Shown: one piece after another, positions 25,543 through 32,493 of the stretch
Position numbering within the stretch: position 1 is the stretch's first letter
How the letters are laid out: each line of letters opens with the position of its first letter
NCBI GenBank assembly: GCA_022448315.1
Contig: JAKVCA010000001.1
Coordinates: forward strand, 202,147-234,639
Direction of reading: 5' to 3'
DNA from: Pirellulaceae bacterium
GTDB taxonomy: Bacteria; Planctomycetota; Planctomycetia; Pirellulales; Pirellulaceae
DNA length: 32,493 bases
Translations under genes and position numbers: made by a program
Notes under the pieces: generated by a model
Databases searched by the model: none
The model's input: only the letters and a program-made list of their open reading frames with translations
What the model was told of the DNA's origin: nothing

Positions 25543-26340
25543 TCAAAGTTCAAAAGGAAATAAGTCATCAATATCGGAAGCGGATAGGTCGACCAAAAAT
25601 TCACTGAGACGTTCGATGAGAAGCTCCATGAGCTCCTTTCCCTTGTCCGCCGAGGCTTCGATTGGGTTACCGGAACCCGTATTTTGCGTGAGGACATCCC
25701 AATCTCGGGTCAAGCCAACCCAACCTTCATTGACCGCTCGAAAACGACTGCGCCGAGTCGCTCCGTCATCCGCCAGGAGTTTTCCATCCTCATTCACTCG
25801 TACAAGGTCTGGATGGTACGCCAGCATCAGACTGGTTTCCATCTCCCCCGCATGATCTTCGGCGTGGGTGAAAATCTGGTGGTAGCGATCCTGAAGAATG
25901 CGAAACCAATTGCACACGAATAACTGCGCGGATGTTTGCCCGGCCAATTCTCGTAAGACGGGTTTAAATTCATTGCCCCCGTGGCTGTTTAGGAGAAGAA
26001 TCTTGCGGATTCCTGTTCGCTCAAGAGATTCTACAAGGTCTCGAATAATTTGTAGAAGCGTGCTCGGGTAGAGGTTCATGGCGAAAGGGAGAGACCGCAT
26101 GTTGGTTTCTGTACCGTACGGAATCGTTGGAAGGAGAATGACCTTTCCTCCCCGGTCGTACGCGGCTTCGCAGATTTTTGAGCCGATGATGTCGGCTTCG
26201 TAGGTATCTGTCCCGTAAGGCAGATGCAGATTGTGCGGTTCGGTGGCACCGAATGGTAGCACGGCCACTTCGTAGTCTGACGTCTTGGTGTGAGAATAGT
26301 GGGTTTCTGAGAGAATCCATGGTCGCATTCGGGGACTCAT
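25543..26340 (-). CDS. Creatininase-family amidohydrolase
   Basis: A 265-residue cytosolic metalloenzyme of the creatininase family, which includes creatinine amidohydrolase, formamide hydrolase MftE and ArfB-like formamidases. Metal ligands are visible at E34 and H36 (GATEPHNLHLP), D45 (YGTD), H120 (LLNSHGGNE), and E166 in DHAGEMETS, the family's second acidic site. The length is typical. The ATG at 26340 has no strong Shine-Dalgarno; a second in-frame ATG follows at codon 5. It is downstream of the HExxH-LRR gene on the same strand (105-base gap containing a small hairpin), so co-transcription is possible. No mycofactocin or riboflavin genes are near, so the substrate cannot be named. Confidence 0.93.
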   Translation of the reverse strand: MSPRMRPWILSETHYSHTKTSDYEVAVLPFGATEPHNLHLPYGTDTYEADIIGSKICEAAYDRGGKVILLPTIPYGTETNMRSLPFAMNLYPSTLLQIIRDLVESLERTGIRKILLLNSHGGNEFKPVLRELAGQTSAQLFVCNWFRILQDRYHQIFTHAEDHAGEMETSLMLAYHPDLVRVNEDGKLLADDGATRRSRFRAVNEGWVGLTRDWDVLTQNTGSGNPIEASADKGKELMELLIERLSEFLVDLSASDIDDLFPFEL

Positions 26341-26388
26341 TCTTAATAAATGGTTTTCAAGAGCTATCGGAACAACCGCACACCGCGA

Positions 26389-26404
26389 GCGGATGCCGAT
26401 CCGC
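26389..26404 (-). other. GC-rich hairpin between LRR gene and creatininase gene
   Basis: GCGGAT and ATCCGC form a 6-bp stem with a GCCG loop, 41 bases after the HExxH-LRR stop. It has no T tract and is not a canonical terminator. Confidence 0.3.
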
Positions 26405-26445
26405 GAGGCGAAACAGGGAGAAGACTTGAACCGCCTTCGTCAAAT

Positions 26446-28260
26446 TCAATCGATGACGTTCTGAATCCTCGATCGCAAGCGTTGTTTACCCAAGTCGGTT
26501 ATTTGCGTACCCGAGACATTGATCGTTTGTAGTGACGGAATAGACATGAGAGCCATGACGCTCAGATCATCGACACTTGTATTGGAAATGGACAATGATT
26601 TGAGTTGGGGCAGGCCCTTGAGAGTCTCCATGGCTTTATGGGTGACACGGGTCCCTGAGAGGTCAAGTTCTTGCAATTCAGTCAGGCTCAACAGTTGAGT
26701 GATGCCCTCATCGGCAACGGCTGTACCGGCCAAGAAGAGTTGGCTCAAGCCGTTCAGGTGACCTAGGTGTTTTAGTCCGCGATCTGAAATAGGGGCTTTA
26801 CTAAGATCGAGCCAGCCTAGCGACGTGACGGATTTAAGATTTTCGAGTGAAGCATCATCGATGTCTCCATAGGCCAGGCAGAGACCCTCAAGCGATCCTT
26901 CGGGAGGAAATTGTCTTAAATTTGCTTTAAGCGGCCTGGCAAAGCGGATGTAATCTCGATTCGCACTGTCGATTGACCAGCCAGTGAGTGTGAGGAGCGT
27001 ATCCGGTTGAGCTTTCGCCTGATAGACGCTCTTCAGTAACTCCATGATGTGCTTTTGACGTTTAGTTTCACTGCCGGACATTAACCAATGAGTGACCCCG
27101 GCCGACTCTGAATACAGTTGCCGGACACGAGGGTCATTCTGAAATTCTTGTTGACCTAATTCGCACAGTTCTTCGATGGGCCGGAAGAATTGACGTGTGA
27201 ACAAGTTGAAACGCGCGTATTGTAAGCGTCCGCTGAACATTCCTCCGAGCGTCGCATATTGACCTTTGTCAACCAGAGACTCCATATACATGGCAATACC
27301 TTCGACCAACCAGAAGTTTGAACGATCTCCGACACTTTGTCTTGCTGCGAATCGCTCTTGAAAAAGCTGGTGAGTTGCTTCGTGGAGCCAAGTTTTTTGG
27401 AGTGATGGATCTCCCAAGTAAAACAGAGATTGCCGCCTCTTCACCGCGTAGTAGCCTTTGGAGTCTTCAATATTCGGCGCCGTGCCATTGAGTCGATCGA
27501 CATAATCTTGTCGCGATGCAAAAACGACGATAGCGTGCTTACGGGTTCGCCTGTGATTCAGCGGCTCCTGATCAGAGAAGGCGTCCAGCAGTCGGCCTTG
27601 CGGCGCCCAGTAATCGTAAAAGACCTGATCCCAAACCACGTAGAGTCGTTCCAAAGCGACGGTGATCTCGCGCAAATCCTGGGCGCTTGCATTACTCAGA
27701 ATGGTGTAATGTTCGGAGTCAATTCTGAGCCACGTGTTCGCTGGCCAGCCATAGGTGCGTTCCGCTTTCCGCATGCGGGTAATTTTTGGCTGTGTCGACA
27801 TCTCCGAAAACAGATCGTTGAAAGTTGGGCCGAGAATTTTGAGACTTTGTGGGTGGGTTGGCGAAAGCATCAACACTTCAAACAAAGCGCGATAGGCCTC
27901 ACCCTCGTTCCCCCGTGCCGCGAGAGTTTTGGCGACTGCGAACAGGGAGTCTGCATGACGATTCAGTATTGCCTGAGTCTTGTTTGAAAAAGAAGGAGGT
28001 TCGGTATCCGAGGAGAGCGGAAAGAACGCAAGTGTTTTGTTGGGATCTTTGTCGATCCACCAAGGTCGCGATTGTCTGATCGACTCCAGTTCAATCGCTT
28101 CGAGTGTGGAGAGTTCACGTGCAAGGTCCTGTCTCCATGTCGCGATGGCCTGATCGCCTGAAATCGGGTTTGCAAATGCTTGCGATTGAATCTCGGATTG
28201 GGACAAGCCGACGGTAAGGAAAAACAGGCATCTCAGAACCACATAGGGATCGCGTTCCAT
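26446..28260 (-). CDS. Exported HExxH zinc-protease-like protein with C-terminal LRRs
   Basis: A 604-residue protein from the ATG at 28260 (GAGGG 10 bases upstream; the frame runs on to a TTG at 28320). A Sec signal peptide covers about residues 8-30. A helical region with a TPR-like pair (about 95-150) leads to a gluzincin-like peptidase domain: H293-E294-A-T-H297 (WLHEATHQLF) and the likely third zinc ligand E320 in FWLVEGIAMYMES. This layout resembles planctomycete DUF1570-type proteins. The C terminus (about 475-592) holds five leucine-rich repeats of about 24 residues with the pattern LxxLxLxxTxVxDxxL. Expected location is periplasm or cell surface. It follows the CHAT lipoprotein by 127 bases on the same strand. 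Peptidase activity is inferred from motifs only. Confidence 0.86.
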   Translation of the reverse strand: MERDPYVVLRCLFFLTVGLSQSEIQSQAFANPISGDQAIATWRQDLARELSTLEAIELESIRQSRPWWIDKDPNKTLAFFPLSSDTEPPSFSNKTQAILNRHADSLFAVAKTLAARGNEGEAYRALFEVLMLSPTHPQSLKILGPTFNDLFSEMSTQPKITRMRKAERTYGWPANTWLRIDSEHYTILSNASAQDLREITVALERLYVVWDQVFYDYWAPQGRLLDAFSDQEPLNHRRTRKHAIVVFASRQDYVDRLNGTAPNIEDSKGYYAVKRRQSLFYLGDPSLQKTWLHEATHQLFQERFAARQSVGDRSNFWLVEGIAMYMESLVDKGQYATLGGMFSGRLQYARFNLFTRQFFRPIEELCELGQQEFQNDPRVRQLYSESAGVTHWLMSGSETKRQKHIMELLKSVYQAKAQPDTLLTLTGWSIDSANRDYIRFARPLKANLRQFPPEGSLEGLCLAYGDIDDASLENLKSVTSLGWLDLSKAPISDRGLKHLGHLNGLSQLFLAGTAVADEGITQLLSLTELQELDLSGTRVTHKAMETLKGLPQLKSLSISNTSVDDLSVMALMSIPSLQTINVSGTQITDLGKQRLRSRIQNVID

Positions 28261-28387
28261 TGTCCGGCGGCCCTCAAAAAGAATTGAATGTCTCTTCTGA
28301 CGCAGACTCCGCCAGAACAAGTGGTAAATTCACCACCACGCCTCCTTGCCATTTTAACAAGGTTCCGTGTGCGTAAACCGCAGATCT

Positions 28388-31252
28388 TCAGTAGCCGTAG
28401 AAATTCCAATTGGTAGAGGGTGCTTCCGTCGGTTTAGCGATCAAAGTAGACCGATAAGCGGCGTAAAAAGAATTGGAGAATCGATCTCCGGCCAGCGCCC
28501 GGTGGTAAAAATCGGGCAAAAATTGGCTCGGATTGTTGTCAGGCACCATGTCCGGACTCGCAATAATGAAGTCTGCTCCCCAGATCCAAAAGGCTTTTGC
28601 GAGGCCCGCAGGTGCCTTTGTGGGAAGGCTGTGGCCGCCGACGGAATTGCAAGTAGAAAGCACAACGACGCTTGGTGGATCGCAGGGAAGGTACCGAATT
28701 GCGTTTGCGGAGAGAAAACCTTTAGATTCTGCAGATGACATGGTCGAAGAATCCGCATTCAACACGAGAGTCGAAGCAACAAAAGGTACGCGGTACCAGG
28801 CCGATATTTCACGAGCAAGTTTGCGAAGGTGAGGACTTCTCATGGCGGCAGGCGAAGCGAGTTGTTGCAGGTCCAAATTTGCGGCATGGCCCGCGAAGTG
28901 AACAATCGAGTTGCTGGAAAAATTTCGTCTCGGAAAACCGGAGCGACTTGCGTTCCATTTGATCGAGAAACGATCGGCCTGTTGTCGGATCAGGTCTTCT
29001 TCTCGACCGACACCCTTCAGGTCCGGTACATCGTAAGGAAATGCAGTGTGGCTGTTACGAAAGTTGCCATAGTTTTCATTGGATAGGAAGTGAATGTCAT
29101 CAACCATTTCTTTTCGACCTTCGCCGTGCGAGATTTGACACGGGTGAAAGCAGAGATTGATGGATTCTACTTCCCAAGTTGCGCGATGGACTTCATTGAC
29201 GAGGAACGAGGTCCAAGGGAAACTGCCGGTCGACGAGTCGGGAATCACTACGATTCGACGCATTGCCGAGTGGTTTGGACTTAAAATGGCAGACAGTGTT
29301 TCCGTTATCGAGTCGGAACTGTCAGGGTGGGACTCCACGATTACCTCGATCCTTCGGGCAATATCAGATCCCGATCGAAACGTCGCCATTCTTTGGATTG
29401 GCACATCCAGTTTCAGCAACCGAATTGACGTTTTTTCCTGTGTTGCCCTTGTAACGATAAAAGCCGCTAATTTGTCCCGCGGCTTTCCTAACGACAAATC
29501 AATCCACTGCGTGAAGTTAACGACAACACATTCCCGATCCAAATTATTCATCCAGTCCACTGAAGATGACCTTGGGATCTCAAATCCATGGAGCTGCAGA
29601 AATTCTGATTCACCGCGGTTGGAAAGGACAATCAAGGTTGCCAAAAGAGCATCCACCTCTGCGACATCTAATCGCTCCGAACTGTCCCAGAAATAGTCGG
29701 AAAGCAGGAAGTTAAGTTGTGCGACTCGATGAATGTGCGACCGTCCTTGATCCGTGCTTCTCGCACTTTTCAGGCTGCGTCTCAGTACTCTGGCGTCCAT
29801 TTCTCGGAGGTCGCAGTGATCCTTGTAAATTCCCGTCAAGGACGCTTTGTCGTCTGGGTCAATCAACGTCGTTCTAAATATCGTCGTACGGGCCAGAGTC
29901 TGGCAAAGAACCTGTAGCTGATCATGCCCGGTGCAGGAACTAATTCGACGATAGCGGTTGAGGCAAGGCAACGAAGTAGAAGTCCAGCAATTCACGATTC
30001 TGCGCTGCAGCTCATCACTCATGGACAGACGAAAAAGCCGCGTCAGATTTTGGATTGCTAAAAGAGCGTACCAGTCATCAGGATCTTTATTCTCAGCAGC
30101 AACGATTAACGCTTTGACAAGGCTTTCATTTTTCGAAAGTCGTGATGCGATAAGAGGGTTGAGAAAAATTGAAAAAGCATGAAGGTGAGCTGCCGACAGC
30201 TGCCCTTGATTATCACACAGAAAACATAAAAGTTCAGCGCGTTTGGAAGGCATCAAAACGGTTAGTAGGTCAATGAGATTGGTTGCGTCTGAAGCCGGCT
30301 CTGAAACTGGAAGAGAGTTTTTCAAATAAGAAACTCTGCGTTTCTGATTGAGCCCCAAGGAACTCAACAGCTTGGCCTCAAATCCCATCGAAATTTTTGC
30401 GGCCTGATCGATTGCCGCTAAGGCTAGTGACCAGTCTTGATCGTGCATGTGGAAGTAATATTCCACAAGCCAACTCACAGCCAATGCCGCGTGCTCATCA
30501 CCACTTAAACGAATACGAAACGCGGTTGAACTAAATCTCGCCAGGCAGCAGAGTCCGTGACGATCAAGAAACCTTAAGGCATCCGCGAATGCCAGAAGGG
30601 ATTTCTCGGACCAAAACTCGCTTGGGCTCGAGTGCAGTCCAGTCGAATACGGAAAAGCCTCACGACGGTCGTCAAGTGTCCATTGATCCGTGCGTATTGT
30701 TAAATAATCGCGAAATTCCAGTGGGATGCCCCGGACTTGCTCTCCCAGGTCCAGCATCTTTCTCCTAGCTTCCGTTCGTGTGACAAGACCTGCTTCATAG
30801 GCTGAACGCGTGTGTTGAAGCGTCCAATAAGCCGTGAGTTCATTGGCATAACCGAAATAAGTCCGGCACTCATTTTTGCGTCTTTCCGCGATTCTGGTTG
30901 GCAGGGGAGAGACTTCGATATCAGGCGGACAGTCTTTGGCAAACAAATAACGATCCACCAACTTCAACTGATCGTCGGAGTCGTATCTTGAGAGTGACTG
31001 GTAAAACTCCAAGGAATCCAGTCCCGGAGGGCGGGTAGATCGAATCAAGCTCATGACCGCTGGCGATTTGACCTCAACACGACATGGTGTGTCAGCCGGC
31101 GGCTTCAAGATCTTTGACCAGTCGGTTGTAATTTCCCGCGGTCCCTTTTGCTGCCATGGCGATCCGATGATCTCGCGTGGCTCGGGCCGTAGATCACAGC
31201 CGGCAAGAAGCATGCAGAGACTGAACCGAAGATACGCGGTGATTCGAGTCAT
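28388..31252 (-). CDS. CHAT-domain (caspase-like) lipoprotein
   Basis: A 954-residue protein whose C-terminal 300 residues form a CHAT domain, the caspase-like fold often found with TPRs. The catalytic dyad is visible: H789 in IVHFAGHA and C868 in VVLSTCNSVGG, followed by GLAKAFWIWGADFIIAS, all in family order. The N terminus is a lipoprotein signal, SLCMLLAGC, with lipobox LAGC and C19 to be acylated, so the whole protein should be anchored outside the cytoplasm. Between lies a long (about 130-560) helical region with alternating hydrophobic helices, resembling very degenerate TPR-like repeats and perhaps a sensor. The ATG has GGAAG 6 bases upstream. The HExxH-LRR gene follows. No gasdermin, Cas or toxin partner is visible. 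Substrate unknown. Confidence 0.88.
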   Translation of the reverse strand: MTRITAYLRFSLCMLLAGCDLRPEPREIIGSPWQQKGPREITTDWSKILKPPADTPCRVEVKSPAVMSLIRSTRPPGLDSLEFYQSLSRYDSDDQLKLVDRYLFAKDCPPDIEVSPLPTRIAERRKNECRTYFGYANELTAYWTLQHTRSAYEAGLVTRTEARRKMLDLGEQVRGIPLEFRDYLTIRTDQWTLDDRREAFPYSTGLHSSPSEFWSEKSLLAFADALRFLDRHGLCCLARFSSTAFRIRLSGDEHAALAVSWLVEYYFHMHDQDWSLALAAIDQAAKISMGFEAKLLSSLGLNQKRRVSYLKNSLPVSEPASDATNLIDLLTVLMPSKRAELLCFLCDNQGQLSAAHLHAFSIFLNPLIASRLSKNESLVKALIVAAENKDPDDWYALLAIQNLTRLFRLSMSDELQRRIVNCWTSTSLPCLNRYRRISSCTGHDQLQVLCQTLARTTIFRTTLIDPDDKASLTGIYKDHCDLREMDARVLRRSLKSARSTDQGRSHIHRVAQLNFLLSDYFWDSSERLDVAEVDALLATLIVLSNRGESEFLQLHGFEIPRSSSVDWMNNLDRECVVVNFTQWIDLSLGKPRDKLAAFIVTRATQEKTSIRLLKLDVPIQRMATFRSGSDIARRIEVIVESHPDSSDSITETLSAILSPNHSAMRRIVVIPDSSTGSFPWTSFLVNEVHRATWEVESINLCFHPCQISHGEGRKEMVDDIHFLSNENYGNFRNSHTAFPYDVPDLKGVGREEDLIRQQADRFSIKWNASRSGFPRRNFSSNSIVHFAGHAANLDLQQLASPAAMRSPHLRKLAREISAWYRVPFVASTLVLNADSSTMSSAESKGFLSANAIRYLPCDPPSVVVLSTCNSVGGHSLPTKAPAGLAKAFWIWGADFIIASPDMVPDNNPSQFLPDFYHRALAGDRFSNSFYAAYRSTLIAKPTEAPSTNWNFYGY

Positions 31253-31698
31253 TTAAGGCTTCCAAATTGTCACATGGATCAATCACCATCGTGGAATTCA
31301 GGCCCAAGTTCGCTGAAGAGCAAACGTCTAATCAAGAAGGTCTTGCCGGTTGGTCAAACAAAAAATGGGTGTGGGCATCCGTCATTGCAAAAAGCTGAAC
31401 AACACTCCAACGGAGAGTATGCTTCAGCGATTGCTCCGACGCGGTAACGGGTAGCATCGCAAAGCGCTGGGGAGCGAATTTAACGTGGTAACGACTATCG
31501 ATACCTGATGCCCAAACACCCAAACGTTTTGGCAGGACCGAGTGGTCTTCCTACAGCGTTAGTACCTAACCGATACCACGATGACGGTTAAAAATCAGAA
31601 ATCCAGCAAATTTACGGAGAAGCGAGTGGCAAGGTTAACTTAGAGAAGGGGACGGTTTCCGTCCCAAATAGAGCCCTGCTTGAATTGGGAGAGTTGGG
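31253..31698. other. Non-coding stretch, possible dispersed-repeat remnant
   Basis: These 446 bases precede the CHAT gene. A 63-codon minus frame (31332-31523) encodes a protein-like stretch (LRWSVVQLFAMTDAHTHF) but lacks a Shine-Dalgarno and resembles short orphan frames I associate with planctomycete genomes; I treat it as a possible repeat remnant, not a gene. A palindromic hairpin is listed separately. No clear promoter pair was found for the CHAT gene, although TGTGACAAT close to its start could be an extended -10. Confidence 0.4.
31649..31665 (-). other. Strong short hairpin downstream of small secreted protein
   Basis: GGGACGG and CCGTCCC form a perfect 7-bp stem with a 3-base loop, 34 bases after the stop of the small secreted protein gene. 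The minus strand continues with CTTCTC, not a T run. It could be an imperfect terminator or a REP-like palindrome; a second copy was not seen in the window. Confidence 0.4.
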
Positions 31699-32091
31699 TC
31701 ACTTGGGTGGTTGTGCTTCATGCCCGAGAGTCCGGAACGTGTCGGTGTTGCATCCTTTTTTTCCCCAATTCCAACGAACCACCTTTCTTTGAAGATCCTT
31801 GAAGACTGACGAGATTTCGTAACTAATCAGACTTCGCTGCGGGGTCGGTTGGACCCTCCATTCCACGTAGGGCGAGTACCTCTTCAGGTGGTCGTCGTTG
31901 CAGGTTCGAAACAGTCCCGCTTGGCCCGTCTGTACTCTGTAAATGAGATGCCCCGCTTCGATATCGTTCGGGCAGTAAGGGACTGCGTGTGAGGTCTCGT
32001 TCCGTTTCTGAGGGTGTTCCTGCGTGAATGCAGTTTGGGAAAGTCCAATATGAAGTCCACAGGCGATCATAAGAAGGATCATTCGGTTCAT
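31699..32091 (-). CDS. Small secreted protein, unrecognised
   Basis: A 130-residue protein with a clear signal peptide (about residues 1-24, hydrophobic core ILLMIACGLHIGLS, cleavage near TAFTQ). The mature part is short, hydrophilic, with three cysteines (YCPND, RTCND, KGCNTD) that could form a disulfide. I recognise no domain. GGAGGAG lies about 9 bases before the ATG, the best Shine-Dalgarno in this part of the window, which supports it as a real gene. It is upstream of the CHAT gene but separated by 446 bases. Confidence 0.68.
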   Translation of the reverse strand: MNRMILLMIACGLHIGLSQTAFTQEHPQKRNETSHAVPYCPNDIEAGHLIYRVQTGQAGLFRTCNDDHLKRYSPYVEWRVQPTPQRSLISYEISSVFKDLQRKVVRWNWGKKGCNTDTFRTLGHEAQPPK

Positions 32092-32493
32092 TTGTGACGC
32101 TCCTCCGAGGACTTACTGATTCACGGGTATTCGAGCAAAGAACTCTTTGTATTTTTGTTTTCGGATCGCCGAGCCAAATAGCAACAGAACAATCCGTACT
32201 TCCGGCAAGCCTTGCGCTATTTTCCCAGCCTTACTTTTCGCCCATATTTCAAGTTTGATCGTGAAAAACGGGCCCAAGTCTGCCGAGGCCACTGAATAAA
32301 AGACGCTGAAAAAACACCCCACCCAACGTAAAACCCCGCGAAAAACGACTCGGAATACGTATCTTCCCGGGTACAATAAGCGGTGTGAAAATAGATCGCC
32401 TGCCATTTCCATCGGAACACGAAGGGTTTGGCTGGGTTAGTTTCTGCTGTTTTGCGGATCGACCGATCCAACGAGTGATCGTGTGGTCTGGCA
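32092..32493. other. Terminal stretch, no confident gene
   Basis: Two overlapping minus-strand frames exist here, 32113-32412 (99 codons, hydrophobic and arginine-rich) and 32217-32471 (84 codons, starts TTG). Neither has a Shine-Dalgarno or a recognisable domain, and they exclude each other. The stretch may be intergenic or contain a remnant continuing beyond the window. Confidence 0.4.

Noticed and set aside
26446-31252. Reading the CHAT locus as a known gasdermin or type III-E CRISPR effector system
   Set aside because: No gasdermin-like small gene, Cas gene or repeat array in the window, and the CHAT protein has a lipoprotein signal.
1-32493. CRISPR arrays, insertion sequences, integrases, attachment sites
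   Set aside because: No regular repeats, transposase motifs or tRNA-adjacent duplications were seen on reading both strands; tRNA-His has no integrase nearby.

Overview
The window looks like a chromosomal segment from a member of the Planctomycetota, most likely Pirellulales-like, with a GC content near the middle of the range. The evidence is gene content typical of that phylum: two Tat-exported DUF1501 proteins, a large PVC-type propeller/HEAT/cytochrome c protein, a secreted HExxH protein with planctomycete-style leucine-rich repeats, and a CHAT-domain lipoprotein. Aerobic life is suggested by MiaE, an O2-dependent diiron tRNA hydroxylase, and by the cytochrome. No phage, transposase, plasmid or CRISPR features were seen.

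Layout. 1-5.6 kb: the start of hemD (minus, cut by the window edge), a divergent unrecognised helical protein, a Tas-like aldo/keto reductase, and a DUF1501 protein with a near-consensus sigma-70 promoter and an intrinsic terminator. 5.2-11.2 kb (all minus): mfd, a parvulin-type peptidyl-prolyl isomerase, a four-helix membrane protein and rplU with its own terminator. 11.4-13.6 kb (minus): an overlapping three-gene operon of a membrane-anchored thioredoxin-like protein, larE and a YdcF-like DUF218 protein. 14.0-19.1 kb: miaE, the convergent giant cytochrome, then a plus-strand pair made of a degenerate Nudix protein and endonuclease III. 19.1-24.9 kb: bioF-like, a PhoPQ-related (PqaA) hydrolase, a MazG-like pyrophosphohydrolase, a second DUF1501 protein and a stand-alone 2-oxoacid-dehydrogenase-type acyltransferase. 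25.3 kb: tRNA-His(GTG) with promoter and terminator. 25.5-32.1 kb (all minus): a small secreted protein, the 954-aa CHAT lipoprotein, the HExxH-LRR protein and a creatininase-family amidohydrolase.

Most of the window is housekeeping (haem, L21, transcription-coupled repair, base excision repair, biotin, tRNA modification) mixed with phylum-specific exported proteins. The most likely undescribed unit is the 26.4-31.3 kb pair: an exported caspase-like CHAT lipoprotein encoded just upstream of an exported zinc-protease-like protein with LRRs. Other points of interest are a Nudix fold that has lost its catalytic glutamates beside nth, an Nth with a rearranged cysteine cluster, and a larE operon with no other lar genes in view. 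All functions are inferred by eye from translated motifs; no database search was run.
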